Source: G963676655 sp963676655
GTDB taxonomy: Bacteria > Verrucomicrobiota > Lentisphaeria > Victivallales > Victivallaceae
DNA: 64,000 nucleotides
Direction: 5' to 3'
NCBI GenBank assembly: GCA_963676655.2
Contig: CAXXKX010000003.1
Coordinates: forward strand, 4,588,001 to 4,652,000
Part shown: piece after piece, positions 42,264 through 51,093 of the stretch
How positions within the stretch are numbered: the first letter of the stretch is position 1
Layout: every line of letters starts with the position of its first letter
The notes under the pieces: generated by a model
Databases searched by the model: none
What the model saw: the letters and a program-made list of their open reading frames with translations, nothing else
What the model was told of the DNA's origin: nothing
Position numbers and translations under genes: made by a program

Positions 42264-43250
42264 TTATATTGCCGCGATATTGTCGCGAATCACGTTCCAG
42301 CGTTCATCGGAAATTTCGGACCCGATTATCTGTACGACTTCGGCTCCGGTGATTGCTCCGTATTTTGCACAGGTCGCAAGGTCTTTGCCGTGCGCCAGAC
42401 CATGCAGAAATCCGGTTTGCCAGAGATCGCCGGCCCCGGTTGTGTCAATTGCTTCAACCACATTCGCGGGAACCCTGACCGGTTCGCCGCCGCGTTCCAG
42501 CAGGCAGCAGCCTTCTTTGCCGAGTTTTACCGCCGCCAGCGAACAGTATTTGCATAATTCGGCGGCTTGTTCCTCCGGAGACATATCGCCGCAGAATTCC
42601 CGGGCTTCGTCTTCATTGGCAAAAACGATATCAATATATTTTTCAAGCAATTCCGGCAGAATGTCTTTATTGGCCGCCACCACTTCAAATGATGCCAGAT
42701 CAAGGCTGACGGTACAACCGGCGGCTTTTGATTTTATCATCAGCTGCAGGGTGAAATCGCGGTTGAACAGGGAATATCCTTCAAGATGAACATGTCCGAT
42801 TCCTTCAAAAATCTCCGATGCGACGTCATTTCCGGTTATCAGGCCGGACGCGCCGAGATCGGTTCTCATGGTGCGTTCGGAATCAGGGGTGATCAAGCAC
42901 AGGCAGCGTCCGGTGTGACACGCAGGGTTAACCAGAAAACGGGAGCCGTCCCCGCCAAGCTCGATTAACCGGTTTTTGTAGAATTCACCGTCTTCGTCAT
43001 CGCCGATAGTCCCGAACATTGAGGCAGGGGTTCCCAGCCTTGCCAGTCCGAAGATAGTATTTCCGGCGGAGCCGCCCGGTGCACTATGCGGCTTACCGGC
43101 TTTCGCGACCAGATCAGTCATCTGTTCGGTTGAAACAAGAACCATACCGCCTTTGTTGCCGTCAATCGAATTGATGAAAGCGTCATCAACATTTATCAAC
43201 AGATCTAGCAGCGGAGAACCGACCCCGAGAATTGGGGGATTTATTTTCAT
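42264..43250 (-). CDS. PfkB-family sugar/nucleoside kinase, probable adenosine kinase
   Basis: A 328-aa ribokinase-fold enzyme. The first strand reads ILGVGSPLLDLLINVDD, the PfkB signature 1 region APGGSAGNTIFGLARLG, and signature 2 with catalytic Asp AIDTTGAGDLWQTGFLHG. Its position between metK and ahcY, and a four-base ATGA overlap with metK, point to adenosine as the substrate: it would remove the adenosine made by AhcY and pull the reaction forward. Sequence alone cannot exclude another nucleoside or sugar. Confidence 0.8.
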   Translation of the reverse strand: MKINPPILGVGSPLLDLLINVDDAFINSIDGNKGGMVLVSTEQMTDLVAKAGKPHSAPGGSAGNTIFGLARLGTPASMFGTIGDDEDGEFYKNRLIELGGDGSRFLVNPACHTGRCLCLITPDSERTMRTDLGASGLITGNDVASEIFEGIGHVHLEGYSLFNRDFTLQLMIKSKAAGCTVSLDLASFEVVAANKDILPELLEKYIDIVFANEDEAREFCGDMSPEEQAAELCKYCSLAAVKLGKEGCCLLERGGEPVRVPANVVEAIDTTGAGDLWQTGFLHGLAHGKDLATCAKYGAITGAEVVQIIGSEISDERWNVIRDNIAAI

Positions 43251-44455
43251 AACTGAAATCCGAGATATTTTGCGGCCGCGGCTTTAAGGTCTTTGACTTT
43301 GTCGGTTTTTTCCCAGGGGAATCCGTCACGACCGAAATGGCCGTAGGCGGCGGCATCCTGATAGCACCAGCCATTTTTATGCGGATTCTTCAGATCCAGA
43401 ATATCGATGATCGCGGCCGGACGCAGATCGAAAACTTCACGCAGAACAGCTTCCAGATTACCATCGTCATCAATTTTGCCGGTGCCGTAAGTGTCAATGT
43501 TGATGCTCAACGGATCCGCTACGCCGATAGCGTAAGCAACCTGTACTTCGCATTTATCGGCCAGGCCGGATGCGACAATGTTTTTCGCGACATAGCGGCA
43601 CATGTATGCGGCTGAACGGTCAACTTTTGACGGGTCTTTGCCGGAGAACGCGCCGCCGCCGTGAGAGCCGACGCCGCCGTAAGTGTCGACGATAATTTTA
43701 CGTCCAGTCAGGCCGGTATCGCCGTGCGGTCCGCCAATCTCAAATCTGCCGGTCGGATTAACATAATATTTAACTTCAGTCTTGAAGAATTCAGCCGGGA
43801 TTACCTTTTCCGCGACCATCTTGACTACTTCTTCCAACTGCTCAATTTTCATTTCCGGAGTGTGCTGATGGGAAACCACAATCGTCTCAACTTGAACCGG
43901 TTTGCCCAATTGATAACGGAATGAGACCTGGCTTTTAGAGTCAGGCCGCAGGAAATTGTATTTCTCCGGTTCTTCTTTACGCAGACGGGCCAGTTCCTCA
44001 ACAATCCGATGCGAATAAAGAATCGGAGCCGGCATCAGTTCCGGAGTCTCATTAGTTGCAAAGCCGAACATCATTCCCTGGTCGCCGGCTCCCTGTTGGC
44101 TGTATTTGCCCATACCTTCGGTCACACCCTGAGAGATGTCGGAGGACTGTTTGTGGATGCAGATCATAACTTTACAGGTATCAGCACAGAAACCGACGCC
44201 TTCTTCATTGTAGCCGATCTTGCGGACGGCATCCCTGGCGACTTTTTCCCAGTGTACATCAGATTTTGTCGTGATTTCGCCGGAGATAACGATCAGATCG
44301 GTGGTAGTGAGGGTTTCGCAGGCAACACGGCTTTCCGGATCATTTTTGAGACAGGCGTCAAGAATCGCGTCAGATATTTGATCGCAAACTTTGTCCGGAT
44401 GCCCCTCTGATACTGATTCGGAAGTAAAAACGTGTTCTGCATGAATTTTGCTCAT
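43247..44455 (-). CDS. metK: S-adenosylmethionine synthetase
   Basis: A 402-aa cytoplasmic enzyme making SAM from ATP and methionine. All signatures are present: ESVSEGHPDKVCDQISDAIL, GAGDQGMMFGFA, and GGPHGDTGLTGRKIIVDTYG. RBS AAAGGAAC fixes the ATG. First gene of the SAM-cycle operon, with its own promoter. No SAM riboswitch fold was recognised in the short leader. Confidence 0.97.
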   Translation of the reverse strand: MSKIHAEHVFTSESVSEGHPDKVCDQISDAILDACLKNDPESRVACETLTTTDLIVISGEITTKSDVHWEKVARDAVRKIGYNEEGVGFCADTCKVMICIHKQSSDISQGVTEGMGKYSQQGAGDQGMMFGFATNETPELMPAPILYSHRIVEELARLRKEEPEKYNFLRPDSKSQVSFRYQLGKPVQVETIVVSHQHTPEMKIEQLEEVVKMVAEKVIPAEFFKTEVKYYVNPTGRFEIGGPHGDTGLTGRKIIVDTYGGVGSHGGGAFSGKDPSKVDRSAAYMCRYVAKNIVASGLADKCEVQVAYAIGVADPLSINIDTYGTGKIDDDGNLEAVLREVFDLRPAAIIDILDLKNPHKNGWCYQDAAAYGHFGRDGFPWEKTDKVKDLKAAAAKYLGFQL

Positions 44456-44513
44456 GGCCGAGTTCCTTTATTTTAATTTTTAATGACTGATTTTATAGAT
44501 TTTAACAAACAAT

Positions 44514-44542
44514 AATATACAGCTTATCAAGGGGTAATTCAA
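44514..44542 (-). promoter_or_regulatory. Promoter of the metK operon
   Basis: Minus strand TTGAAT (44542-44537), 17 bp, TATATT (44519-44514), leaving a leader of about 50 nt. Confidence 0.6.
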
Positions 44543-44600
44543 GCCGTAAATGAGCAAAATTTGAGTATGAATCCTAGTCCGGGAAAAGATAAGTTTTTAT

Positions 44601-46526
44601 TTACAGGGATTGCTCCATATTGAGCATTTTAAAAATTTCCCGTTTGATTTCCGGAAGTTCCTGTTGATCTGTTCTGATATGCATTTCCGGATTGACCGGC
44701 GGTTCGTAAGGAGAATTTACTCCGGTAAATTCAGGAATTTCACCTGCATCGGCTTTTTTGTAAAGACCTTTTGGATCCCGTTTGCGGCACTCTTCGATCG
44801 GGGTGTCAACATATACTTCGAAAAAGTTCTCTTCTCCAATGATCTTTCTGGCTGCGTCCCGGTCTTCGCGATAAGGAGAAATAAACGCGGTTATCACGAT
44901 TAGACCGGCGTCATTCATCAGCCTGGCGACTTCCGCGATCCGGCGGATATTCTCTTTGCGGTCAGCCGGGCTGAAGCCGAGGTCACGGTTGATGCCGTGC
45001 CGGATATTATCACCATCCAGTACATAACAGGCGTGCCCCTGATTGATCAATTCGTTTTCCAGGGCAAAGCCGATGGTGCTTTTGCCGGAAGCGCTCAAAC
45101 CGGTGAACCAGATAGTGACGGGTTTCTGACCGAGCAGCGCCATCCGTTCTTTTTGGGTGACCATACTTTCATGCCAGGAAATATTCTGACTTTTCGGGGC
45201 GGCATCGAGTTTTGCGGCTCTGCTGGTGCCGGTCCTGCGAATAATCATTCCGGCCGCTACCGTATTGTTGGTTACGGTATCGATAACGATAAAATTGCCG
45301 GTACTCCGGTTTTTATTGTATTCGTCGTAGGCGATTGATTTCAATAATGAAATTTTGACCCGCCCGATTTCGTTTAACTCCAGTCCATCGGAGTCCTGAC
45401 GGTGCAGGGTGTTCGGATCGACTTTGTACATTAGATTGGAAAACATACCGCGAACCGTCTGGGTACAGTGTTTGAACAGATAGTGTCGGTCAACGGCCAT
45501 TTTATCTTCGCTCATCCAGACCAGCATTGCTTCCAGGTCCTGTCCGGCTTCCGGCAGGTTGTTGACATGGGTGATCATGTTGCCGCGGCTGATGTCGATC
45601 TCGTCTTCCAGGGTCAGGGTTACCGACATGCCGGAAAAGGCCTCAGGGATATCTCCCTCCATGGTGACGATACTTTTGACCTTGCTTTCTTTCCGGGATG
45701 GATGGACTATTATTGAATCGCCTTTGCGAACCACTCCTGAAGCGACTGTGCCACAGAAACCGCGGAAATTCTGGTTCGGGCGGTTGACGTACTGGACCGG
45801 GAACCGGAAGTCGATCAAGTTGCGGCCGGAATCGATATAGACATTTTCAAGGTAGCTAAGCAGCGGAGAGCCGTCATACCACGGCATATTGGTGGATTTT
45901 GTGACTACATTGTCTCCTTTGAGCGCGCTGATTGGAATAAAGGTCAAGTCGGTGACACTCAGTTTTCTGGCGAAATCGACAAATTCGGATTTGATTTCCT
46001 GAAAGATCTCTTCTGACCAGTCAACCAGGTCCATTTTGTTAACCGCAACCACAATATGCGGAATTCGCAGCAGTGATGAAATGAAGCAGTGGCGTCGGCT
46101 CTGGGTCAGGATACCGTTGCGGGCGTCGACCAGGACGATCGCGAGGTCGGCGGTTGAGGCTCCGGTAGCCATGTTGCGGGTATATTGCTCATGTCCGGGG
46201 GTATCGGCGATAATAAAGCGGCGTTTGGGGGTGGAAAAATAACGAAATGCCACATCGATGGTTATGCCTTGTTCGCGTTCAGCTTTCAAGCCGTCGGTCA
46301 ACAGTGCGTAATCAATCTCTTCGCGTCCCAGTTTCTTTGAATCGCGATGAACGGCTTCAAGGTGATCGTTGAAAATTGACTTGCTGTCATGCAGCATCCT
46401 GCCGATCAAAGTCGATTTGCCGTCGTCAACACTGCCGGCGGTGGTAAACCGCAGCAATTCGGATTCTTTAGATTGGCGCAGTAACTGTTCTACCGATTCC
46501 GGTGTGGTGTTTTCATTCATATTCAT
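44601..46526 (-). CDS. cysNC: Bifunctional sulfate adenylyltransferase subunit 1 / adenylylsulfate kinase
   Basis: A 641-aa fusion. Residues 1-430 are the CysN GTPase: AGSVDDGKSTLIGRML (G1), ADTPGHEQYTRNMATG (G3), AVNKMDL (G4). Residues about 460-641 are APS kinase: WFTGLSASGKSTIGFALE and DGDNIRHGINRDLGF. Together with CysD it activates sulfate to APS and then PAPS. Its start overlaps the cysQ stop (ATGA). The fused form is common in several phyla. Confidence 0.95.
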   Translation of the reverse strand: MNMNENTTPESVEQLLRQSKESELLRFTTAGSVDDGKSTLIGRMLHDSKSIFNDHLEAVHRDSKKLGREEIDYALLTDGLKAEREQGITIDVAFRYFSTPKRRFIIADTPGHEQYTRNMATGASTADLAIVLVDARNGILTQSRRHCFISSLLRIPHIVVAVNKMDLVDWSEEIFQEIKSEFVDFARKLSVTDLTFIPISALKGDNVVTKSTNMPWYDGSPLLSYLENVYIDSGRNLIDFRFPVQYVNRPNQNFRGFCGTVASGVVRKGDSIIVHPSRKESKVKSIVTMEGDIPEAFSGMSVTLTLEDEIDISRGNMITHVNNLPEAGQDLEAMLVWMSEDKMAVDRHYLFKHCTQTVRGMFSNLMYKVDPNTLHRQDSDGLELNEIGRVKISLLKSIAYDEYNKNRSTGNFIVIDTVTNNTVAAGMIIRRTGTSRAAKLDAAPKSQNISWHESMVTQKERMALLGQKPVTIWFTGLSASGKSTIGFALENELINQGHACYVLDGDNIRHGINRDLGFSPADRKENIRRIAEVARLMNDAGLIVITAFISPYREDRDAARKIIGEENFFEVYVDTPIEECRKRDPKGLYKKADAGEIPEFTGVNSPYEPPVNPEMHIRTDQQELPEIKREIFKMLNMEQSL

Positions 46527-47296
46527 AAGTTAAATTTCCTGCCCAGACAGAGGAAACCTTGACTGTTGAGCAACGTCTCTTTATTATATTTTAATTCATT
46601 ATCTTCCGTATCACCTTCATAGATCATGCCGCCGGCGGCCAGAACCACTGCATGAGCTGCGGCGGAATCCCATTCCCAGGTCGGCCCGGCGCGATAGTAG
46701 ATATCTGCCTCGCCTTCAGCCACCAGGCAGAACTTTAAACTGCTGCCCATGCTGGTGCTTTTTGTTGCCTGGTATTTGTTCAGAATAACTTCCTCGGCTT
46801 CGTTGGCGTGTGATTTACTTCTTACCGCGGTAATCTCAGCGGTATTGACGGACGGCAGTTGAGTTGTCTTTCCGTCGCAAACTTTCCGCGCTCCGTCTTT
46901 GTCCCCTATATAAAGCCATTCGCGGGCCGGGGCGTAAACAATCCCGAGAATCGGAGTATTGCCTTCAATCAGGGCGATATTGACGGTGAAGTCCCGTTCT
47001 TTCCGGATGAATTCTTTGGTTCCGTCCAGCGGGTCGATCAGCCAAAAGCGTTGATATTTTTTGCGGGTGCCGTAAGGTACCAGTTCTTTATCTTCCTCGG
47101 AAATGATTGGAATATCCGGGAATTCCGCCTTGAGAACCGTTGTTATGTGATCGTGAGATAACTTATCGGCCAGGGTTAAGGGCGAGTTATCTTTTTTGGT
47201 TTCAAAGTCGGAGCTAGGATCATGGTAAACTTTCATGATCCGGTTTCCCGCTTCAATTGCGGTTTTGCACAATATATCAATTTTACGGTTGTCCAT
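46523..47296 (-). CDS. cysQ: 3'(2'),5'-bisphosphate nucleotidase
   Basis: A 257-aa inositol-monophosphatase-fold enzyme that hydrolyses PAP to AMP. Metal-binding motifs are ISEEDKE, WLIDPLDGTKEFI and WEWDSAAAHAVVLAAGG. It lies 3 bp after cysD and overlaps cysNC by four bases, so the three are translated together. PAP is the product left after sulfate transfer or PAPS reduction, so this gene closes the PAPS cycle. Confidence 0.93.
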   Translation of the reverse strand: MDNRKIDILCKTAIEAGNRIMKVYHDPSSDFETKKDNSPLTLADKLSHDHITTVLKAEFPDIPIISEEDKELVPYGTRKKYQRFWLIDPLDGTKEFIRKERDFTVNIALIEGNTPILGIVYAPAREWLYIGDKDGARKVCDGKTTQLPSVNTAEITAVRSKSHANEAEEVILNKYQATKSTSMGSSLKFCLVAEGEADIYYRAGPTWEWDSAAAHAVVLAAGGMIYEGDTEDNELKYNKETLLNSQGFLCLGRKFNL

Positions 47297-47299
47297 GGA

Positions 47300-48214
47300 T
47301 CAAAAATAACCTTCTTCTTTTTTCTGTTCCATCGAACCGTCCTGGTCATGGTCGATAACCCGGGTAATGCGTTCGCTGTTGCGTTCGCACATGGTTTCGG
47401 CGATTATTTCATCCAGCGTCGTCGCTTCCGAGCGAACCGCCCCGGTACAGGGCCAGCATCCGAGAGTCCGGAAGCGGCACATGACTTCTTCAATATGTCC
47501 TCTTTCCGGCGGCGGAGTGACTCCTTCGACATACGGGATCAGCATATGACCGTCAACAATAACTTTACGTTTTTGTGCATAGTAAAGCGGGTTGATCGCG
47601 ATATTTTCACTTTTGATATAGCTCCAGATATCCAGTTCGGTCCAGTTGGAGATCGGGAAAACGCGGATTGATTCGCCCTGGTTGATCCGGCCGTTATACA
47701 GTGACCAGAGTTCCGGACGCTGGTTTTTAGGGGCCCATTGTCCGAATTTATCACGAAAACTGAAAATACGCTCTTTGGCCCGGGATTTTTCCTCATCTCT
47801 TCTGGCTCCTCCGAAAGCCGCGTCATATTGGCCTTCCTTGAGCGCTTCCAGCAGAGCCTGGGTTTTTAACTGGGCACAGCATTTTACGGTCCCGAGATCC
47901 CAGGGATTGGTTCCGGATTCAAGCGCCCGCGTATTTGAGGAAACCCGCAGATCAAGATTCATGTCAGTTTTCAGCTTTTCCCTGAATTTGATCATTTCCG
48001 GAAATTTGTATGTTGTGTCGACATGCAGCAACGGAAATGGAATGGTTGCCGGCGCGAATGCTTTAAGCGCGAGATGCAGCATGACTGAAGAATCTTTTCC
48101 GATGGAGTAGAGCATTACCGGATTTTCAAATTCAGCGACGACTTCACGAATAATATGAATACTTTCAGCTTCCAGGCGTTGCAGGGTGTTCATCCCGTAA
48201 TGGGGAGTTTTCAT
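47300..48214 (-). CDS. cysD: Sulfate adenylyltransferase subunit 2
   Basis: A 304-aa cytoplasmic subunit of ATP sulfurylase. The PP-loop is VMLYSIGKDSSVMLHLAL; further blocks are FPLLHVDTTYKFPEMI, DAAFGGARRDEEKSRAKER and RFRTLGCWPCTGAV. First gene of the cysD-cysQ-cysNC unit, which makes PAPS and clears PAP. No APS/PAPS reductase or sulfate transporter is found nearby. Confidence 0.96.
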   Translation of the reverse strand: MKTPHYGMNTLQRLEAESIHIIREVVAEFENPVMLYSIGKDSSVMLHLALKAFAPATIPFPLLHVDTTYKFPEMIKFREKLKTDMNLDLRVSSNTRALESGTNPWDLGTVKCCAQLKTQALLEALKEGQYDAAFGGARRDEEKSRAKERIFSFRDKFGQWAPKNQRPELWSLYNGRINQGESIRVFPISNWTELDIWSYIKSENIAINPLYYAQKRKVIVDGHMLIPYVEGVTPPPERGHIEEVMCRFRTLGCWPCTGAVRSEATTLDEIIAETMCERNSERITRVIDHDQDGSMEQKKEEGYF

Positions 48215-48269
48215 TATCGACCAATCTAAATCTAATTAAAATTATTTCCGACAAGAGCATCGACTCCAG

Positions 48270-48281
48270 TGTGTCGACACA
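48270..48281. promoter_or_regulatory. 12-bp perfect palindrome at the cysD transcription start
   Basis: TGTGTCGACACA, a few bases downstream of the predicted start point. A candidate operator for sulfur- or PAPS-responsive control; no regulator gene is adjacent. Confidence 0.4.
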
Positions 48282-48292
48282 AGTAAAAAAAT

Positions 48293-48320
48293 AATATAGC
48301 TTAAATCAGGCTAAAGTCAA
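48293..48320 (-). promoter_or_regulatory. Promoter of the cysD operon
   Basis: Minus strand TTGACT (48320-48315), 16 bp, TATATT (48298-48293), giving a leader of about 72 nt. Confidence 0.65.
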
Positions 48321-48510
48321 ATTATCGGCCCTTTGCTTTTAATAATTTTCAAACATGTTTTTCTGTATTCACTAAAGCAGATAATATTGTTGTTGAACCC
48401 GCACGACTGATTAGTTGTTGTAACGTTTTTTGTTTGTTAGTTGTTTACAGTTATTGTCTTGTGAATTAATTATAATCAAGCCGCCAGTATATTTGTTATC
48501 ATTAATTCAT

Positions 48511-48538
48511 TTGTATTATGCAAAATTCGTTATATAAT
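48511..48538 (+). promoter_or_regulatory. Promoter of the membrane-protein gene at 48.6 kb
   Basis: TTGTAT (48511-48516), 16 bp, TATAAT (48533-48538), about 36 nt before the ATG. Confidence 0.55.
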
Positions 48539-48574
48539 TATTGATCTTTTTAAATTTTCCAGGAGACAAGAGAT

Positions 48575-49033
48575 ATGGTTGATATAGGACTAAGGCTGTG
48601 TGCGGGAATAGCGGCACTTGGAATAATGTTTTCGTTATATATGGTTTTTTCCAGAAGAAAAACGGAAAGAACGGAAATTGATGACATGATTGATGAATTC
48701 AATCAGGCCAACCCGGATAATCCAATATCAACCTCTACTCCGCTTGATATGAAAAAATCGTTTCACTTGTTCCTGCTTTTGTTTCCGGTACTTGCGGTTG
48801 TTATTGCGGTTGCATATCCAAATAAGCCCGGTGGAAGAATAGGGTGGGACAATCCTGTATACTGGATCGTTATTTTATTTATTAACGTTCCTGTAATTGT
48901 GAATATCAGTTTTTTAATTCATACCGTCATCAGTTCCAGTATTCGGCATAAAAGATTCAAAAAAGAATACGGGGAACTTCTCGCTGAAATAGAGGCTGAG
49001 GAGCGCAAGTCAACTGAAAATAGCGCTGAATGA
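48575..49033 (+). CDS. Small membrane protein, unknown function
   Basis: A 152-aa protein, not recognised. Three hydrophobic stretches are visible: about residues 4-24 (IGLRLCAGIAALGIMFSLYM), 67-88 (FHLFLLLFPVLAVVIAVAYP) and 103-125 (VIVLFINVPVIVNISFLIHTVI-like). The C-terminus is charged (EYGELLAEIEAEERKS). RBS CAGGAG. It ends 2 bp from the convergent UvrD-like gene with no visible terminator. Confidence 0.6.
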   Translation: MVDIGLRLCAGIAALGIMFSLYMVFSRRKTERTEIDDMIDEFNQANPDNPISTSTPLDMKKSFHLFLLLFPVLAVVIAVAYPNKPGGRIGWDNPVYWIVILFINVPVIVNISFLIHTVISSSIRHKRFKKEYGELLAEIEAEERKSTENSAE

Positions 49034-49035
49034 GT

Positions 49036-51093
49036 TTAAAATAAATCTCTCAAATTATGAACAAACGACATTGACCGGCGCGGAGCGCGGGGAGGGCGGC
49101 CCATCAGCTCCGGCGGAGCATCCTCGAGGAAGTCGGGAATATGAAACTCCCCATAGTCGAATTTCGGCATGGTTTCGAAGTTCCGGGTCAATATCAATTC
49201 ATTTTTCGCGCGGGTGATTGCCACGTAGAGAACCCGGCGTTCCTCTTCAAGTTCCGACTCGTTACTGGTCCGGCTGTGCGGAAACGAACCAGGTTGGGCC
49301 TGTAAAATATAACAGACGTCGCACTCGGTGCCTTTGGCGCTGTGGACCGTGATCAAGGTTACCTGATCCTCATCCGGCTCGGTGCTGGTTGAGTGATTCG
49401 GGTCAAGAACGTAAGCTTCGAGAAATTCTTTGATGCTCGGGAAATTTGCCGCCAGTTCGTTGATCACCATCAGGTCGCGGCGCCGTGAGGTCCACTTGTC
49501 ATACTGTTCACTGAGGACCGGATTCAGAACATCTACCGCGGCCTTGACTGCCGCTCCGGGATCATCTTCACACTCATTAACTTTGGTTATAGCGTCGATA
49601 ATTTCCGGTCGTTTCGACAGGCGTTTTTTCAGGAAGTCAATTGCGTCTTCATCGGATTCCGAGAGGTCGCTGAATATTTTCGCGGCGGTCTGGTCGCCGA
49701 TTCGCGGCCAGAGTCGCAGGAAGCGGATCCAGGCCAGTTCATCCAGCTTGTCAAAGGCCGCACGCAGCAGCGAGATCATATCTTTAACATGAGCAGTTTG
49801 GAGCAATGAAAGACCGCCGATAAAGCAGTATGGGATTTTCTTTTCAATCAAAGTGCTTTCAAGTGCCCGGGCGGAGAACGCGCTGCGGATCAGAATCATG
49901 TGATTGGCCCAGTCAAAACCCTGGTCGTGGCGCCGTTCCAAATCATTGCTTATATATTCAGCTTCTTCAAACTGGTTGGAGAAATATTTGGTTTCGGGAT
50001 GCTTGCCCGGACCGCGATATGCCCGTAAGTGCTTGTTGTACCCAAGCGGTGATTCATCAAGCACCCAGTTGGCTAAATCAAGGATTTCCTGTGTACTGCG
50101 ATAATTTTCTTCAAGTTTCATGATTTTGGGGTTGATTACCCGCTGGTCAAATGAGTGAACATTCCGGAAATCCGCACCGCGAAACGCGTAAATGCTCTGT
50201 GCGTCGTCACCGACACAAAATAGTTGGGCCGGATTGTATAAATTTTCCAGGATCATCCATTGCAGCGGATTGGTGTCCTGCATTTCGTCAACCAGAATAT
50301 GGTCGAACAGCGAACTGAGCTTGCTGCGTACATCCGGATTGTTTGCCAGCACATCGGCGAAGCGCTGGAGCAGATCGTCGAAATCGACATAACCGCGTTC
50401 TTTTTTGCGTTTTTCATAAAACTTGCAAATCTTCAACGTCAAAGCCAATTCTTCATTTTCCAGATCGGTATATTTTTTCAGATATTGTTCAAACGAAACA
50501 ATTGTGTTTCTGGAATAAGAGTAATAATTGACCAGTTTGGCGGCCTGAGGAAAGCCGCTTTTGCTGCGACCGTCAAGAACGGTGCCGCGCCCCAGACGCA
50601 TCAGGGCCACCTGGTCGTCCCGGTCGATTACGGTCACATTGTTCATGTCGAAAACATGTGGAATGCTGCGCATGATGTCGAGGCAGAAGCGGTGGAAAGT
50701 CCCGGCGAACAGGCCGGACGCTGCTCCGCCGAGTTCATTTTGCAAACGGTGTTTCATTTCCGCCGCGGCCCGTCGGGTAAAAGTCAGCAGGAGGATACGG
50801 GTCGGGTCGACGCCGTTTTTCAGCAGATGCAAGGCTCTGGCGGTGATAGTTCTGGTTTTACCGGTGCCGGCTCCGGCCAGCAGCATAATGTTTTCCGGGC
50901 CGTCGTAAGTGGCGGCGGCCAGCTGTTCCTTGTTCATCGAATCAAGCAGACTGGACTCCGAGCCGGTCGGGGATTCCTCTTCTTTCACAACCGGTTCCCG
51001 GCATTTGGGGCAGGCGGACAACAGCGTTTGAAAATTATGTCCGCCAGGTAAAGTGAATCCGCAATTGTGACATATGTATCCTGAATCACTCAT
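49036..51093 (-). CDS. UvrD/Rep-family DNA helicase with N-terminal zinc ribbon
   Basis: A 685-aa superfamily 1A helicase. Walker A is LLAGAGTGKTRTITARAL (about residues 70-87), Walker B VDEMQD, motif III DDAQSIYAFRGA, motif V VTLITVHSAKGTE, motif VI VAITRAKNELILT. Unusually, residues 5-33 carry two Cys pairs (YICHNCGF and SACPKCREP), a rubredoxin-like zinc ribbon that normal UvrD, Rep or PcrA lack at the N-terminus. RBS GGAGG. Overlaps the preceding SGNH gene by 8 bp. Likely repair or replication-restart helicase. Confidence 0.88.
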   Translation of the reverse strand: MSDSGYICHNCGFTLPGGHNFQTLLSACPKCREPVVKEEESPTGSESSLLDSMNKEQLAAATYDGPENIMLLAGAGTGKTRTITARALHLLKNGVDPTRILLLTFTRRAAAEMKHRLQNELGGAASGLFAGTFHRFCLDIMRSIPHVFDMNNVTVIDRDDQVALMRLGRGTVLDGRSKSGFPQAAKLVNYYSYSRNTIVSFEQYLKKYTDLENEELALTLKICKFYEKRKKERGYVDFDDLLQRFADVLANNPDVRSKLSSLFDHILVDEMQDTNPLQWMILENLYNPAQLFCVGDDAQSIYAFRGADFRNVHSFDQRVINPKIMKLEENYRSTQEILDLANWVLDESPLGYNKHLRAYRGPGKHPETKYFSNQFEEAEYISNDLERRHDQGFDWANHMILIRSAFSARALESTLIEKKIPYCFIGGLSLLQTAHVKDMISLLRAAFDKLDELAWIRFLRLWPRIGDQTAAKIFSDLSESDEDAIDFLKKRLSKRPEIIDAITKVNECEDDPGAAVKAAVDVLNPVLSEQYDKWTSRRRDLMVINELAANFPSIKEFLEAYVLDPNHSTSTEPDEDQVTLITVHSAKGTECDVCYILQAQPGSFPHSRTSNESELEEERRVLYVAITRAKNELILTRNFETMPKFDYGEFHIPDFLEDAPPELMGRPPRAPRRSMSFVHNLRDLF

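Larger units (their letters stand above)
48215..48574. other. Divergent intergenic region between cysD and a membrane-protein gene
   Basis: AT-rich, no gene. It holds the cysD promoter and a 12-bp palindrome on the cysD side, and a promoter for the rightward gene at 48511-48538. Nothing else is evident. Confidence 0.6.

Noticed and set aside
44456..44600. SAM riboswitch upstream of metK
   Set aside because: The leader after the predicted start is only about 50 nt and shows no conserved SAM-riboswitch core.
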